Below are positions 7,284 through 13,757 of a DNA stretch of 22,684 bases, piece by piece. The DNA comes from an uncultured Collinsella sp. (GTDB taxonomy: Bacteria > Actinomycetota > Coriobacteriia > Coriobacteriales > Coriobacteriaceae): contig CAADVJ010000195.1 in assembly GCA_900752475.1 (NCBI GenBank), forward strand, positions 1 through 22,684, read 5' to 3'. Position numbers and translations under genes: made by a program. How positions within the stretch are numbered: position 1 is the first letter of the stretch; each line of letters starts with the position of its first letter. The notes beneath the pieces were generated by a model. It saw nothing but the letters and a program-made list of their open reading frames with translations. It searched no databases and was not told the DNA's origin.

Positions 7284-8507
7284 TTACTTAGTCGTCGACG
7301 AATCGTCGGTCGAACTCTTGGTGACGCCCTTCAGGCTGACGTTGTACGGCACGTCCTTGGGCATGGAGTTAACGGTGATGTCGGCGTCCTTCTTGTACTG
7401 CTCCAGCCACTCGCTGTACGCGGTGCTTGCCGCCTGTGTCTTCACCACGTTGGAGACGTACTTCTTGATGTCCTTGGGCACCTGCTTAATGTCATCGACC
7501 TGATTATCGACATGGAAGTAGTCGGTGCACTTGATGATGTGATAACCATAGGTCGACTCGACGACGTCGCTCACATCGCCCTTATTGAGTCCCTCGAGCG
7601 CCGCCTGGTAGCTGTCGACGAAGGTGGTGAGCTTGTCCCAGCCCACATCGCCCTTCTTGTCCTTGGAGCCGGTGTCGTCGGAATACTGCTTCACGGCGTC
7701 CTCAAAGCTCAGCTCTCCGGAGTTGATCTTGTCCAGGCACTCCTGTGCCTTGGCCTTGGCGGCGGCCTTATCCTCGTCGGATGCGTCGGAATCGACCTTG
7801 ATCAGGATATTCGACGAACGACGGGCGTCGTTGTAGTTGGACAGGTTCTCATTGATGTAATCGACGATCTCGCTGTCCTTGGGCTTGCTGGTGGGTGCCA
7901 CGGCATCCTTGAGCTTCTGCTGCGCCAGGCTCTCCTTGAGCGAATCCTTGTAGGTGTCCTCGGTGTAGCCGTAGGTCTTAAGCGTCTTCTTAAAGGTCTT
8001 GGCGCCGCCTGCGCTCTTGCACGCGTCCTTCCAAGCCTTCTCGACCTCCTTGTCCGACACCGTCACGCCGTTTTCCTTCTGCGCCTGCTGAAGCAGAATC
8101 TGCTGCGTGTAGGAGTCGATGAGCTGCTTGCGGTACTTCTTGGGCGTGAGGTCATTGTCGACCAGGTACTGCGCCCAGTCCTTGTCCTTGGTGTAGCCAT
8201 AGGACGTGCGCATGCTCATAATCTGCTTGGTCACGGTGTCCTCGGTAAGGTTGGTGCCGTTGATAGTAGCAGCCACGCCACCAGTAAGCTTATAGCCCGA
8301 GCTGGCACTTTCGGTCTGCGACATCAGGCCGGAGCACGCCATGGCCGAGACGGAGAGCAGCATCGCCAGCACGCCGATGACCACCAGGACAATCTTGACG
8401 GTCTTGGACACATAGGTCTTGCGCTGCTTCTTGCGAGAGCTGGAGGCGGCGCGGGACCGTTGCTCGGACGCCGGCGCGGCCTCGGGGTTCTTTTTCTTAT
8501 TTGCCAT
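7284..8507 (-). CDS. Membrane-anchored PrsA/SurA-type peptidyl-prolyl isomerase
   Basis: A 407-residue exported foldase. Residues 1-36 are basic and polar, followed by a membrane segment at about 37-57. A lipobox-like AMAC ends at Cys58, so it may be a lipoprotein or stay anchored by the helix. Residues about 75-205 form the SurA-like N-terminal chaperone part (INGTNLTEDTVTKQI, then Lys-rich helices). Residues about 227-330 match a parvulin domain (NILIKVDSDAS ... ELSFEDAVKQYSDDTGS ... GYHIIKCTDY). The first conserved parvulin histidine, normally in a SHILVK-like strand, is Asn here (SSNILIK); the second, in GYHIIK, is kept. The ATG at 8507 has AAAGG upstream. It probably helps exported proteins fold outside the membrane; isomerase activity is less certain. 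Confidence 0.87.
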   Translation of the reverse strand: MANKKKNPEAAPASEQRSRAASSSRKKQRKTYVSKTVKIVLVVIGVLAMLLSVSAMACSGLMSQTESASSGYKLTGGVAATINGTNLTEDTVTKQIMSMRTSYGYTKDKDWAQYLVDNDLTPKKYRKQLIDSYTQQILLQQAQKENGVTVSDKEVEKAWKDACKSAGGAKTFKKTLKTYGYTEDTYKDSLKESLAQQKLKDAVAPTSKPKDSEIVDYINENLSNYNDARRSSNILIKVDSDASDEDKAAAKAKAQECLDKINSGELSFEDAVKQYSDDTGSKDKKGDVGWDKLTTFVDSYQAALEGLNKGDVSDVVESTYGYHIIKCTDYFHVDNQVDDIKQVPKDIKKYVSNVVKTQAASTAYSEWLEQYKKDADITVNSMPKDVPYNVSLKGVTKSSTDDSSTTK

Positions 8508-8577
8508 GTTTGGCCTTTCGCATCACGAATCGAACAAACGCCATTGTGTCACAACGCAGCCCCCACGGCACACCTGG

Positions 8578-8686
8578 TGCATGGGGGACAGGTTAATCTG
8601 CACCATTTTGGTGCAAAGGGGACAAGTCTGGCAGTTGGCAGTTAGGGGCGCTCCTTTTCTGCCGGCGGTTAGGGACAGTCCCCCAG
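8578..8686. repeat. Cluster of GGGGACAG-type repeat units
   Basis: The 187-base gap between the foldase and EIIA genes holds three related units: GGGGGACAGG near 8583, AAAGGGGACAAG near 8616 and AGGGACAGTCCCCC near 8671. Between the first two is a hairpin TGCACC-atttt-GGTGCA (8599-8615). The units share the core seen at 2806, 3484, 6650, 17086 and 22642. Confidence 0.65.
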
Positions 8687-8694
8687 TGCCGGAC

Positions 8695-9162
8695 TTAGAA
8701 GTGGCGACGGATGGCGTCGACCATGCCTTGGGGCGTGGTCTGGCCGAGTACATCGGTTGCAGCGTCGGTGTCCATAAAGATATTCATGAGTGCCTGAAGC
8801 GCCTCGACCTGACCGCCCGGCTCGGCAATGCCCAGGTTGATGATGATCTGCGCCGGCACCGGGGCGCCCATGCCCGCCATCGCGTTGAACGTCACAGGTG
8901 TGACGGGCTTTACCACCGCGATATAGGGCTTGGCCACAAATCCCGGATCGGTATGCGGAATGGCGATGTTTGCCGCCGGCATGGCGAGACCCGTGGGATA
9001 GGCGTCCTCGCGCGTGCGGACGGCGTTGAGCCAACCGTCGGCAATGTAGCCGCGTGGGGCAAGCTCGCCCTCGAGTCGCGCAAACACCTCACCCGGCGTC
9101 GCGCACTCCCAATCAAAAAACACCAGCTCAGGCGAGAATAGCATCTCGGCGTTATCCGCCAT
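8695..9162 (-). CDS. PTS system EIIA component (galactitol/fructose type)
   Basis: A 155-residue cytoplasmic EIIA of the PTS EIIA type-2 superfamily, closest in feel to GatA-like proteins. In the sugar phosphotransferase system EIIA receives phosphate from HPr on a histidine and passes it to EIIB. The expected site is His70 in ANIAIPHTDP, preceded by the usual REDAYPTGLAMP stretch. The C-terminus (QALMNIFMDTDAATDVLGQTTP) fits the family. The ATG at 9162 has GGAGG 5 bases upstream; a longer reading to 9276 adds unrelated residues and overlaps the toxin gene. No EIIB or EIIC gene is nearby, so it is an orphan here and must work with components encoded elsewhere or be regulatory. Confidence 0.85.
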   Translation of the reverse strand: MADNAEMLFSPELVFFDWECATPGEVFARLEGELAPRGYIADGWLNAVRTREDAYPTGLAMPAANIAIPHTDPGFVAKPYIAVVKPVTPVTFNAMAGMGAPVPAQIIINLGIAEPGGQVEALQALMNIFMDTDAATDVLGQTTPQGMVDAIRRHF

Positions 9163-9227
9163 ACTGTCCTCCAAAGTTGCATGAGGTTCACAATGCTCCA
9201 TATGATAGCGAAACGAGACAGACAAGG

Positions 9228-9695
9228 TTAGCCGAGAATCCCGATCATCTCGACCGCGCGAGCAGGTGTCAAGCACACCTCGGGCATCGCCTCCAGCATG
9301 CGCCGGTCGCTCGTGACCACGTAGTCGACATCTGCCGTCTCGCCCGAAGCGATGATGAGGTTGTCTTCAAGATCCGGCATACGCTTGCCAAGCATGCGCG
9401 CCATCTCGCATTCTGCCAACGAAAGCGGAGAGGCAGTTGCCACCTGCATCATGTGCTCGATGCAGGCCCATGACGCCGGGGCAAACGACACATTAATCCC
9501 ATTCGCATTCCGCCGGGCTAGACGCCGAGGCAAAATATAGAACACATCCTTTGCCGTCGTGGGCGCATACAGAAGGTCGATCTTTCCCGCCTCGGCCAGT
9601 TCAACCAATCTCTTCGCTTCGTTGAACGCCCCCTCTTGCAGGTAATAATCGAGCCAAACGTTCGTATCTACCAAGAGACGCTTTGCCTCAATCAT
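9228..9695 (-). CDS. PIN-domain toxin of a type II toxin-antitoxin pair
   Basis: A 155-residue PIN-domain ribonuclease. The first acidic residue sits in LLVDTNVWLDYYL (Asp10, with Asp16 nearby). A central acidic group is in PDLEDNLIIAS (Asp108, Glu110, Asp111), and the last is in YVVTSDRRML (Asp130). These are the metal-binding acids expected of PIN nucleases. Activity would be RNA cleavage in the cytoplasm when free of antitoxin. The ATG at 9695 overlaps the antitoxin stop as ATGA, a classic coupled arrangement, with GAGG about 9-10 bases upstream. It lies 65 bases before the EIIA gene. Confidence 0.85.
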   Translation of the reverse strand: MIEAKRLLVDTNVWLDYYLQEGAFNEAKRLVELAEAGKIDLLYAPTTAKDVFYILPRRLARRNANGINVSFAPASWACIEHMMQVATASPLSLAECEMARMLGKRMPDLEDNLIIASGETADVDYVVTSDRRMLEAMPEVCLTPARAVEMIGILG

Positions 9696-10036
9696 CGGCA
9701 ATTCGCCTCGATGTCGGCAATCATCGCGTCATACATATCATCTCGTACGGCATCCCAGTTGTCCGCCGAAGATTCTGCCGATGCAAAATCCGATGCACTT
9801 AGCCCCAACGAAGAAAAAGCTAGGCCACACCCCTGCTCGGCCAGGCTCTCCGCACGGGGCGCCTCGAGCTTATCCGCCACCATAAATCCCGGCAACCTTT
9901 GATGCTCGACAAGATAGACCCAAAGCGCACGAATAGCATCGCTCGCCCCCAACCCATTGCGAGTTAGGACTGCATCGCCACCAGCCTTGAGCATGGGATC
10001 GATTCGTGTGTTGAGCTGCACCGTTGCTGTACCCAT
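9692..10036 (-). CDS. RelB/DinJ-like ribbon-helix-helix antitoxin
   Basis: The 114-residue protein starts with a ribbon-helix-helix domain of the RelB/DinJ type: strand TATVQLNTRIDPMLK, then helices GGDAVLTRNGLGASDAIRALWVYLVEHQRLP (about 2-49). This part should dimerise and bind its own operator. The C-terminal half, rich in Asp, Ser and Ala (SASDFASAESSADNWDAVRDDMYDAMIADI), probably wraps the toxin. It is read first and overlaps the PIN gene by 4 bases. GAGGAGC lies 4 bases before the ATG at 10036. RelB-type antitoxins are best known with RelE-type toxins; pairing with a PIN protein is less usual. Autoregulation is suggested by the dyad at 10053-10070. Confidence 0.85.
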   Translation of the reverse strand: MGTATVQLNTRIDPMLKAGGDAVLTRNGLGASDAIRALWVYLVEHQRLPGFMVADKLEAPRAESLAEQGCGLAFSSLGLSASDFASAESSADNWDAVRDDMYDAMIADIEANCR

Positions 10037-10052
10037 AGCGGCTCCTCTCTAC

Positions 10053-10070
10053 TTGCTAGCAGTATAGCAA
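10053..10070 (-). promoter_or_regulatory. Promoter and likely operator of the toxin-antitoxin pair
   Basis: Reading leftward, TATACT (10061-10066) is a good -10 element placed 25 bases before the antitoxin start. A perfect dyad TTGCTA-N6-TAGCAA (10053-10070) covers it, as expected for a site where the RHH antitoxin represses its own promoter. The -35 is weak (TTTGCG 17 bases upstream). Confidence 0.6.
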
Positions 10071-10086
10071 ACATGAAAGGCCACGC

Positions 10087-10118
10087 AAAAGGGCCCCGCC
10101 TACACACGGGCGGAGCCC
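10087..10118 (-). terminator. Terminator upstream of the toxin-antitoxin promoter
   Basis: Arms 10091-10100 and 10109-10118 pair over 10 bases (one G-U on the leftward transcript) and are followed by TTTT. It would stop leftward transcription coming from the accessory stretch before the antitoxin promoter. Confidence 0.7.
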
Positions 10119-10185
10119 TATCGGATTTCTTGGGATGGAAATGACACCCGTCACGTTATCCAGAGTCCAAAATCAATGAGCCAAT

Positions 10186-10231
10186 AAAGCTGAGGGGGCT
10201 CATGTGATTCCATAAGCCCCCTCAGCTTTTT
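10186..10231. terminator. Strong bidirectional-looking terminator
   Basis: Arms 10186-10200 and 10215-10229 form a perfect 15-base-pair stem (AAAGCTGAGGGGGCT in the left arm) with a 14-base loop and a T run after the right arm. It lies 71 bases after the 3' end of the AlbA_2-like fragment. Confidence 0.8.
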
Positions 10232-10301
10232 CGATAGTTAAGTCACAACAGCGCTTCGTCATTAACAAACACAAGCTGTCTCATTTTCCCACTTCTGCCC
10301 T

Positions 10302-10587
10302 TTAGGCCCAATACGGAATATACCTTCGATATTTGGCGCCCGCAGCCTCATCCTCTTCCTTTATCAATGCCTCTTCTAGGCACTCTCTGATTAGACGAGA
10401 CATCGCCACCGTGTTTTTCTTTTCATCGGAAAGTCCGAAACGCTCTCGCAGCGACTGATTGCTCATCGACTCGCCTTGGGCGTACAAAAGATAAGCCTGC
10501 CAGTACACAGCATTTTTTCGTTCGCTTTTTTCATTCGAGTATATGGGCAATCGCAATAGAGCGTCACAAGCGTTCCCAGCCCGCCCT
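10302..10587 (-). pseudogene. 3' fragment of an AlbA_2/RecG-like DNA-binding protein gene
   Basis: The readable frame covers about 94 residues and ends naturally at 10302 with KYRRYIPYWA. Its core, YWQAYLLYAQGESMSNQSLRERFGL followed by SRLIRECLEEALIKEED, resembles the C-terminal winged-helix part of large proteins with an AlbA_2 (AAA_4) N-terminal domain, often labelled RecG-like helicases; that match is from memory of the family. Upstream of about 10587 the frame meets TGA and no N-terminal domain is present in any frame I checked. A TTG at 10556 could start an 84-residue protein, but no ribosome site supports it. The simplest reading is a remnant left after deletion or insertion. Confidence 0.65.
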
Positions 10588-10629
10588 CACTCTTATTTGA
10601 TAACAAGATGTTAAATAGACGACAAATAG

Positions 10630-10643
10630 AATTGTGCACAATT
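10630..10643. promoter_or_regulatory. Perfect 14-base palindrome
   Basis: AATTGTGCACAATT reads the same on both strands, 43 bases from the end of the gene fragment. Its TGTG/CACA core resembles sites of Crp-type regulators, and a Crp/Fnr-family gene starts at 11053. Binding is inference. Confidence 0.45.
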
Positions 10644-10963
10644 TGAAGCTGAAGGCCAAGTTTTTCTGGTCATTTTCCCAGATAAACTCAATGCTGGAAG
10701 CTTTGTTCTCTGCAAAAGAGTCGACTGCCGTAATTGACAGGCAAGAAGATATGGCCCCGGTGTCAAAAGGAACTCAAGCAGCAGGGAATGTAATTAAACC
10801 AGCAACTATCGCCAAGCAAATGGGCGTTGTCCTTATCCAGCATCATGTCCTTCGAACAAATCGAGCGGCAGCGACACAGCAACGAAAAACACAGCTGGCA
10901 AACAGTGGCGCAGCGGCACTCCATTTTTATGTATTTCTGAAATTTCCGAAAAAGCCAGAATCT

Positions 10964-10979
10964 CATTAGCATTTGATAA
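10964..10979 (+). repeat. 16-base direct repeat, copy 1
   Basis: CATTAGCATTTGATAA occurs here and again, identically, at 14269-14284. A near copy (TTAGCATTTGTTAACG) is at 11013-11028. Copies 1 and 3 flank the block of unknown zinc-ribbon and membrane genes; the two left copies lie just upstream of the Crp/Fnr gene. Confidence 0.7.
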
Positions 10980-10981
10980 TG

Positions 10982-10991
10982 CCCCCCCCCC
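10982..10991. repeat. C10 homopolymer upstream of the Crp/Fnr-like gene
   Basis: A run of ten C lies between two copies of the repeated motif, about 62 bases before the GTG start. Length change here would alter motif spacing. Variation is not shown by one sequence. Confidence 0.65.
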
Positions 10992-11052
10992 GATGGCGTA
11001 TCTTATTCTTGGTTAGCATTTGTTAACGATATGTGCCCGTTGGAGCGATTCC

Positions 11053-11619
11053 GTGTCCCTGGATCCGAATTTTTTCTGTCAGTACGCCCCGTGCGACAAC
11101 CAAAACCTATTAGCCGAGCTAGTGGCAATGGCTTCAATCCAGCAATTTCAAAAAAGAGAAATTACCCTTAAAATGGGTACCCAACAAAAATGGTTTTACC
11201 TTTTAAAACGGGGGGTAGCCTGTTCGTATTCTCTACAAAGCGATGGTTCGGAAATCACTGACTGCATAATGGCGGAGCCGGGCATGCCTGTAATGCCTAG
11301 CCCCGAGTTTGACATTCCATCCCCGACTTATATTGAAGCTTTAACAGACTGCACGCTCGTTCTTCTCAAGATAAGCGATGTTCAAAATAAAGCCCAATAT
11401 AATCCAGGACTTGCAACTCTCATTAACCGATATCTATCAAGGGCTTGGCACGATCATTATAAAACCGAATCCGCACTTAGGCTGTTGCCGGCTCGTGACC
11501 GCTACAAATGGTTTCTCGAGGAGTATCCGGGGGTTATCGACAGGGTCCCCCATTCGCGCATCTCATCATTTTTGGGCATGTCACCAATTACGCTTTCACG
11601 CGTAAGGGCAAACATATAG
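11053..11619 (+). CDS. Crp/Fnr-family transcriptional regulator
   Basis: The 188-residue protein has an N-terminal cyclic-nucleotide-type sensory barrel (about 10-120: QQFQKREITLKMGTQQKWFYLLKRGVACSY, then GSEITDCIMAEPGMPVMP) and a short C-terminal helix-turn-helix (HSRISSFLGMSPITLSRVR). ARDRYKWFLEEYPGVIDRVPHS is typical of Crp/Fnr-like regulators abundant in Coriobacteriia. I see no N-terminal Cys cluster of the Fnr iron-sulphur kind, so the signal is unknown. The GTG at 11053 is chosen because GGAG lies 7 bases upstream; a TTG at 11020 would add 11 residues without a ribosome site. Base composition is AT-richer than the flanking core genes. It ends 10 bases from the convergent zinc-ribbon gene. 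Confidence 0.8.
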   Translation: MSLDPNFFCQYAPCDNQNLLAELVAMASIQQFQKREITLKMGTQQKWFYLLKRGVACSYSLQSDGSEITDCIMAEPGMPVMPSPEFDIPSPTYIEALTDCTLVLLKISDVQNKAQYNPGLATLINRYLSRAWHDHYKTESALRLLPARDRYKWFLEEYPGVIDRVPHSRISSFLGMSPITLSRVRANI

Positions 11620-11629
11620 CAACGAGAAA

Positions 11630-12148
11630 CTATTTCCTTTTACGTTTAATCTCAACGGTTATTGCTGAGCCGCATTCAGGACAAAAGTTGATCTCTCTAC
11701 TGTATGCAATCCTACACTTCTTGCAATAACGCCATATGTCGCCCATATCAATAGGACTAGCGCAATTTGTACAGAATTGAGCATCTATCTCATTTTTTGT
11801 ACCGCAGCATTGGCATTCGATCTCGTCGCAACAATTGGGACGTTTTTTCATTGGAGGGACCGGACAAGGATGACGTCTAGGCACCAAATCTTCAATTTGG
11901 GCATAGCAGAGGCGCTGGCTCTCTTTGATGTTTATCAGCATGCCGATTCGATGCTCAATACTCGACCGTATTTCATCTTCGCCCTCGCTTTTAACGATAT
12001 CGTCGCATAACGCATCCACTAGAACCTGATAGTCATCTTCAAGTCTTCGCGCTTCTTCTTCAAGATCATAGATCAACTCAATGCGCGGCGTGGATCGTTC
12101 ACCCGCATCAAGATGGAATGGCTCATGGTCAACTGGCAGCAGTGGCAT
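11630..12148 (-). CDS. Double zinc-ribbon protein of unknown function
   Basis: A 172-residue soluble protein. Residues about 25-85 are acidic and helical, likely coiled coil (YDLEEEARRLEDDYQVLVDAL). The C-terminus carries two zinc ribbons: CxxC at 112/115 with CTNC at 126/129, and CKKC at 142/145 with CPEC at 156/159. It ends in a basic tail (IKRKRK). Double zinc ribbons usually mediate protein or nucleic-acid contacts; nothing specific can be assigned. The ATG at 12148 has GAGGAGG 5 bases upstream. It lies downstream of the membrane protein gene on the same strand and may be expressed with it. A second zinc-ribbon protein is encoded at 13758-14093. Confidence 0.75.
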   Translation of the reverse strand: MPLLPVDHEPFHLDAGERSTPRIELIYDLEEEARRLEDDYQVLVDALCDDIVKSEGEDEIRSSIEHRIGMLINIKESQRLCYAQIEDLVPRRHPCPVPPMKKRPNCCDEIECQCCGTKNEIDAQFCTNCASPIDMGDIWRYCKKCRIAYSREINFCPECGSAITVEIKRKRK

Positions 12149-12203
12149 ATTATCCTCCTCTTAGCTTGCTGGCTAACTATCGCAATCAATCACTAACCAG
12201 CCA

Positions 12204-12320
12204 TTATCGCCGAAAGGCGATGGCGTTCTGGTCCCCCACATGCAGCACCTCGGCAGACATAACAAGTCTCTGCGCCACAGCGACATCATCTGCCTTGTGT
12301 CGCGTATTAAGGTCTTTCAT
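12204..12320 (-). CDS. Possible 38-residue small protein
   Basis: A short frame starts at ATG 12320, 24 bases after the membrane protein stop, and ends with TAA at 12204. The peptide is hydrophilic with balanced composition (MKDLNTRHKADDVAVAQRL at its start, NAIAFRR at its end), more protein-like than most chance frames here. GCGGAT a few bases upstream is only a weak ribosome site. It could be a small member of a three-gene leftward operon or the tail of a decayed gene, since it continues in the frame of the membrane protein after two stops. Its last codons form a TCGCC/GGCGA hairpin (12207-12220). Confidence 0.35.
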   Translation of the reverse strand: MKDLNTRHKADDVAVAQRLVMSAEVLHVGDQNAIAFRR

Positions 12321-12344
12321 TTCATCCGCGTAATCTCGTCACAG

Positions 12345-13001
12345 CTACTTGCGGCCTCCGTTACGAATTTCCCAGTATTTAATGTCGTCCAACGTTTCTT
12401 GGATCCGATCCATCTTGGCATCACGCAATAAATTATCAATCTCGTCACTGCATTCAGATCTTGTGCTTCTGCTCGATATTGACTGCGTCGTTCCTGAATC
12501 GGAGAACAGCTCGCTAAAGAACTCGCCCGGAGCTGCAACGATCGCCAAGAATCCCATTGACCAGAACAGGACACAAATCAGCCTTACAAACCAGCCATAT
12601 CCGTTTTCAAAGGCAAATTGACCGCCAAAAATAACCGCTCCGCAAAATGACGCAATGGGCATAAGCAGGTCTCCAATGAAATGCCCTGGACCGAACATAA
12701 CGTAGCAAATATAAACTGAATAAGAGGGATTGACGAAAACCATAATCGAGACTGCGCTCATAGCCGCCAACACCAATAGGGGACTCTTCCAGCACAGCGA
12801 ACAAGTCAATACCACAAGCCCAAGATATACAAGCACTATCCAAAATGCGATGGTTGAGGTTTTGGGAGATTCCGCCCATCCGCCCCAAAAGCCCGACACA
12901 GCATACTGCGCCGCCGCCCCATTGGATGAAACGACCGAAGCAATGTATACAACCATTGCTCCAAATATAAAAATTGCTATTAAATCGATTGCTTTTCTCA
13001 T
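12345..13001 (-). CDS. Five-pass membrane protein of unknown function
   Basis: The 218-residue protein has hydrophobic segments at about 5-24, 50-70, 75-100, 105-128 and 136-157. A hydrophilic C-terminal tail (158-218) is rich in Ser, Asp and Arg and ends MDRIQETLDDIKYWEIRNGGRK, probably cytoplasmic. I do not recognise the family. The ATG at 13001 has AGGGG 4 bases upstream. It is followed on the same strand by a possible 38-residue gene and the double zinc-ribbon gene, so they may form one unit. AT-rich codon use compared with the pur and transporter genes suggests acquired DNA. Confidence 0.7.
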   Translation of the reverse strand: MRKAIDLIAIFIFGAMVVYIASVVSSNGAAAQYAVSGFWGGWAESPKTSTIAFWIVLVYLGLVVLTCSLCWKSPLLVLAAMSAVSIMVFVNPSYSVYICYVMFGPGHFIGDLLMPIASFCGAVIFGGQFAFENGYGWFVRLICVLFWSMGFLAIVAAPGEFFSELFSDSGTTQSISSRSTRSECSDEIDNLLRDAKMDRIQETLDDIKYWEIRNGGRK

Positions 13002-13417
13002 TTTACCCCTATCCGCAAATATCGCTTTTTCTAGCGTCCTATAGTCTTTTGGCCGCTATTGGCTACTTTGTTTAGATTTCGGCCTCCAGCAGACATGAAA
13101 AAAGCCATACCCTAACGGCGCTCACGACAAAGACCGCTTGCCCACATCAAGTCAAAATGAATCACGGTCAACCGAAGACAGTGACATACCCATATCCTTC
13201 GCTTGGCCTCTAGCATCGATCACTTGTCACTTAACCTAAGTCTTTCCAGAAGCCAATGGCGACCGGATAACGTTGGCTTGAAGCTCGCTGACAAGATTAA
13301 CGAAATCACCGGGTGTCCAAATTAAATCGGGCACCCGGCTACCAGTATCCTTATATTTTTACGGCCCAGCCATGCATTTCAGTCATCAATAAACACCGTA
13401 TCGCTATCTAATGCAGC
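13002..13417. other. 416-base stretch without a supported gene
   Basis: All frames are broken by stops within short distances. The leftward promoter of the membrane protein should lie at its left end (TATAGG near 13040 is a weak -10 candidate). The hairpin at 13309-13338 lies near the right end. No repeat, RNA gene or protein remnant could be recognised. Confidence 0.5.
13309..13338 (-). terminator. Hairpin after the 108-residue gene, weak terminator
   Basis: Arms 13309-13318 and 13329-13338 pair over 10 bases with one G-U type pair and a 10-base loop. It lies 80 bases after the stop at 13418. The T content after it is poor, so termination is only likely, not clear. Confidence 0.45.
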
Positions 13418-13744
13418 CTAGACTATGCTCCTAATTGCACCCTCCGCTTGGGACAGGAGCCCTTTCATCTTTTTCTTTTGCATCCACCCGTTAACGCCCG
13501 TCAAATCGGATTCACCCAAGAGAGCATCGCCCATCCATCCCTCAAGCACAATTTCCCTTTCGCCAAAAGCAATCGTAAAATTGCGCTGCAGCATCAGTAC
13601 GCCGTCGCCCTTCGACCAACAAGGTTCACCCTTAATTAGTTTCTGTTGAAAACCGGCGCCTTCAATGATGCTCTTCCAGATCTCTAAGACTCTTGGCGTA
13701 TCAATTTGACCGTGCGCGCAAATCGTTACTGTTGTCCTCGGCAT
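13418..13744 (-). CDS. Small hypothetical protein
   Basis: The 108-residue soluble protein starts PRTTVTICAHGQIDTPRVLE, has an aromatic and basic middle (PCWSKGDGVLMLQRNFTIAFG) and a Lys-rich stretch (WMQKKKMKGLL) near the end. It looks like a compact alpha/beta domain; I do not recognise it. The ATG at 13744 is chosen because AAGGGG lies 6 bases upstream and the stop of the preceding zinc-ribbon membrane gene is only 13 bases away; a longer reading to 13801 would overlap that gene. The close spacing implies the two proteins are made together. Confidence 0.65.
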   Translation of the reverse strand: MPRTTVTICAHGQIDTPRVLEIWKSIIEGAGFQQKLIKGEPCWSKGDGVLMLQRNFTIAFGEREIVLEGWMGDALLGESDLTGVNGWMQKKKMKGLLSQAEGAIRSIV

Positions 13745-13757
13745 CTCAAGCCCCTTC

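Larger units (their letters stand above)
10588..11052. other. Intergenic stretch without a supported gene
   Basis: These 465 bases hold two dyads near 10594-10643, two ATTTG(A/T)TAA motifs near 10971 and 11018, and a C10 run at 10982-10991. An open frame of 111 codons on the plus strand (from GTG 10634) and one of 69 codons on the minus strand lack ribosome sites and show no recognisable or protein-like pattern. I see no gene that I can defend. Confidence 0.55.

Noticed and set aside
7512..8645. A 377-codon plus-strand frame opposite the foldase gene
   Set aside because: Leu/Val/Gly/Arg-rich shadow of a certain coding region.
10634..10969. A 111-codon plus-strand frame
   Set aside because: GTG start without a ribosome site, unusual composition and no recognisable domain; the start lies inside a palindrome.
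10763..10972. A 69-codon minus-strand frame rich in Cys
   Set aside because: No ribosome site, odd composition and overlap with the repeated motif; other frames over the same bases look no worse.
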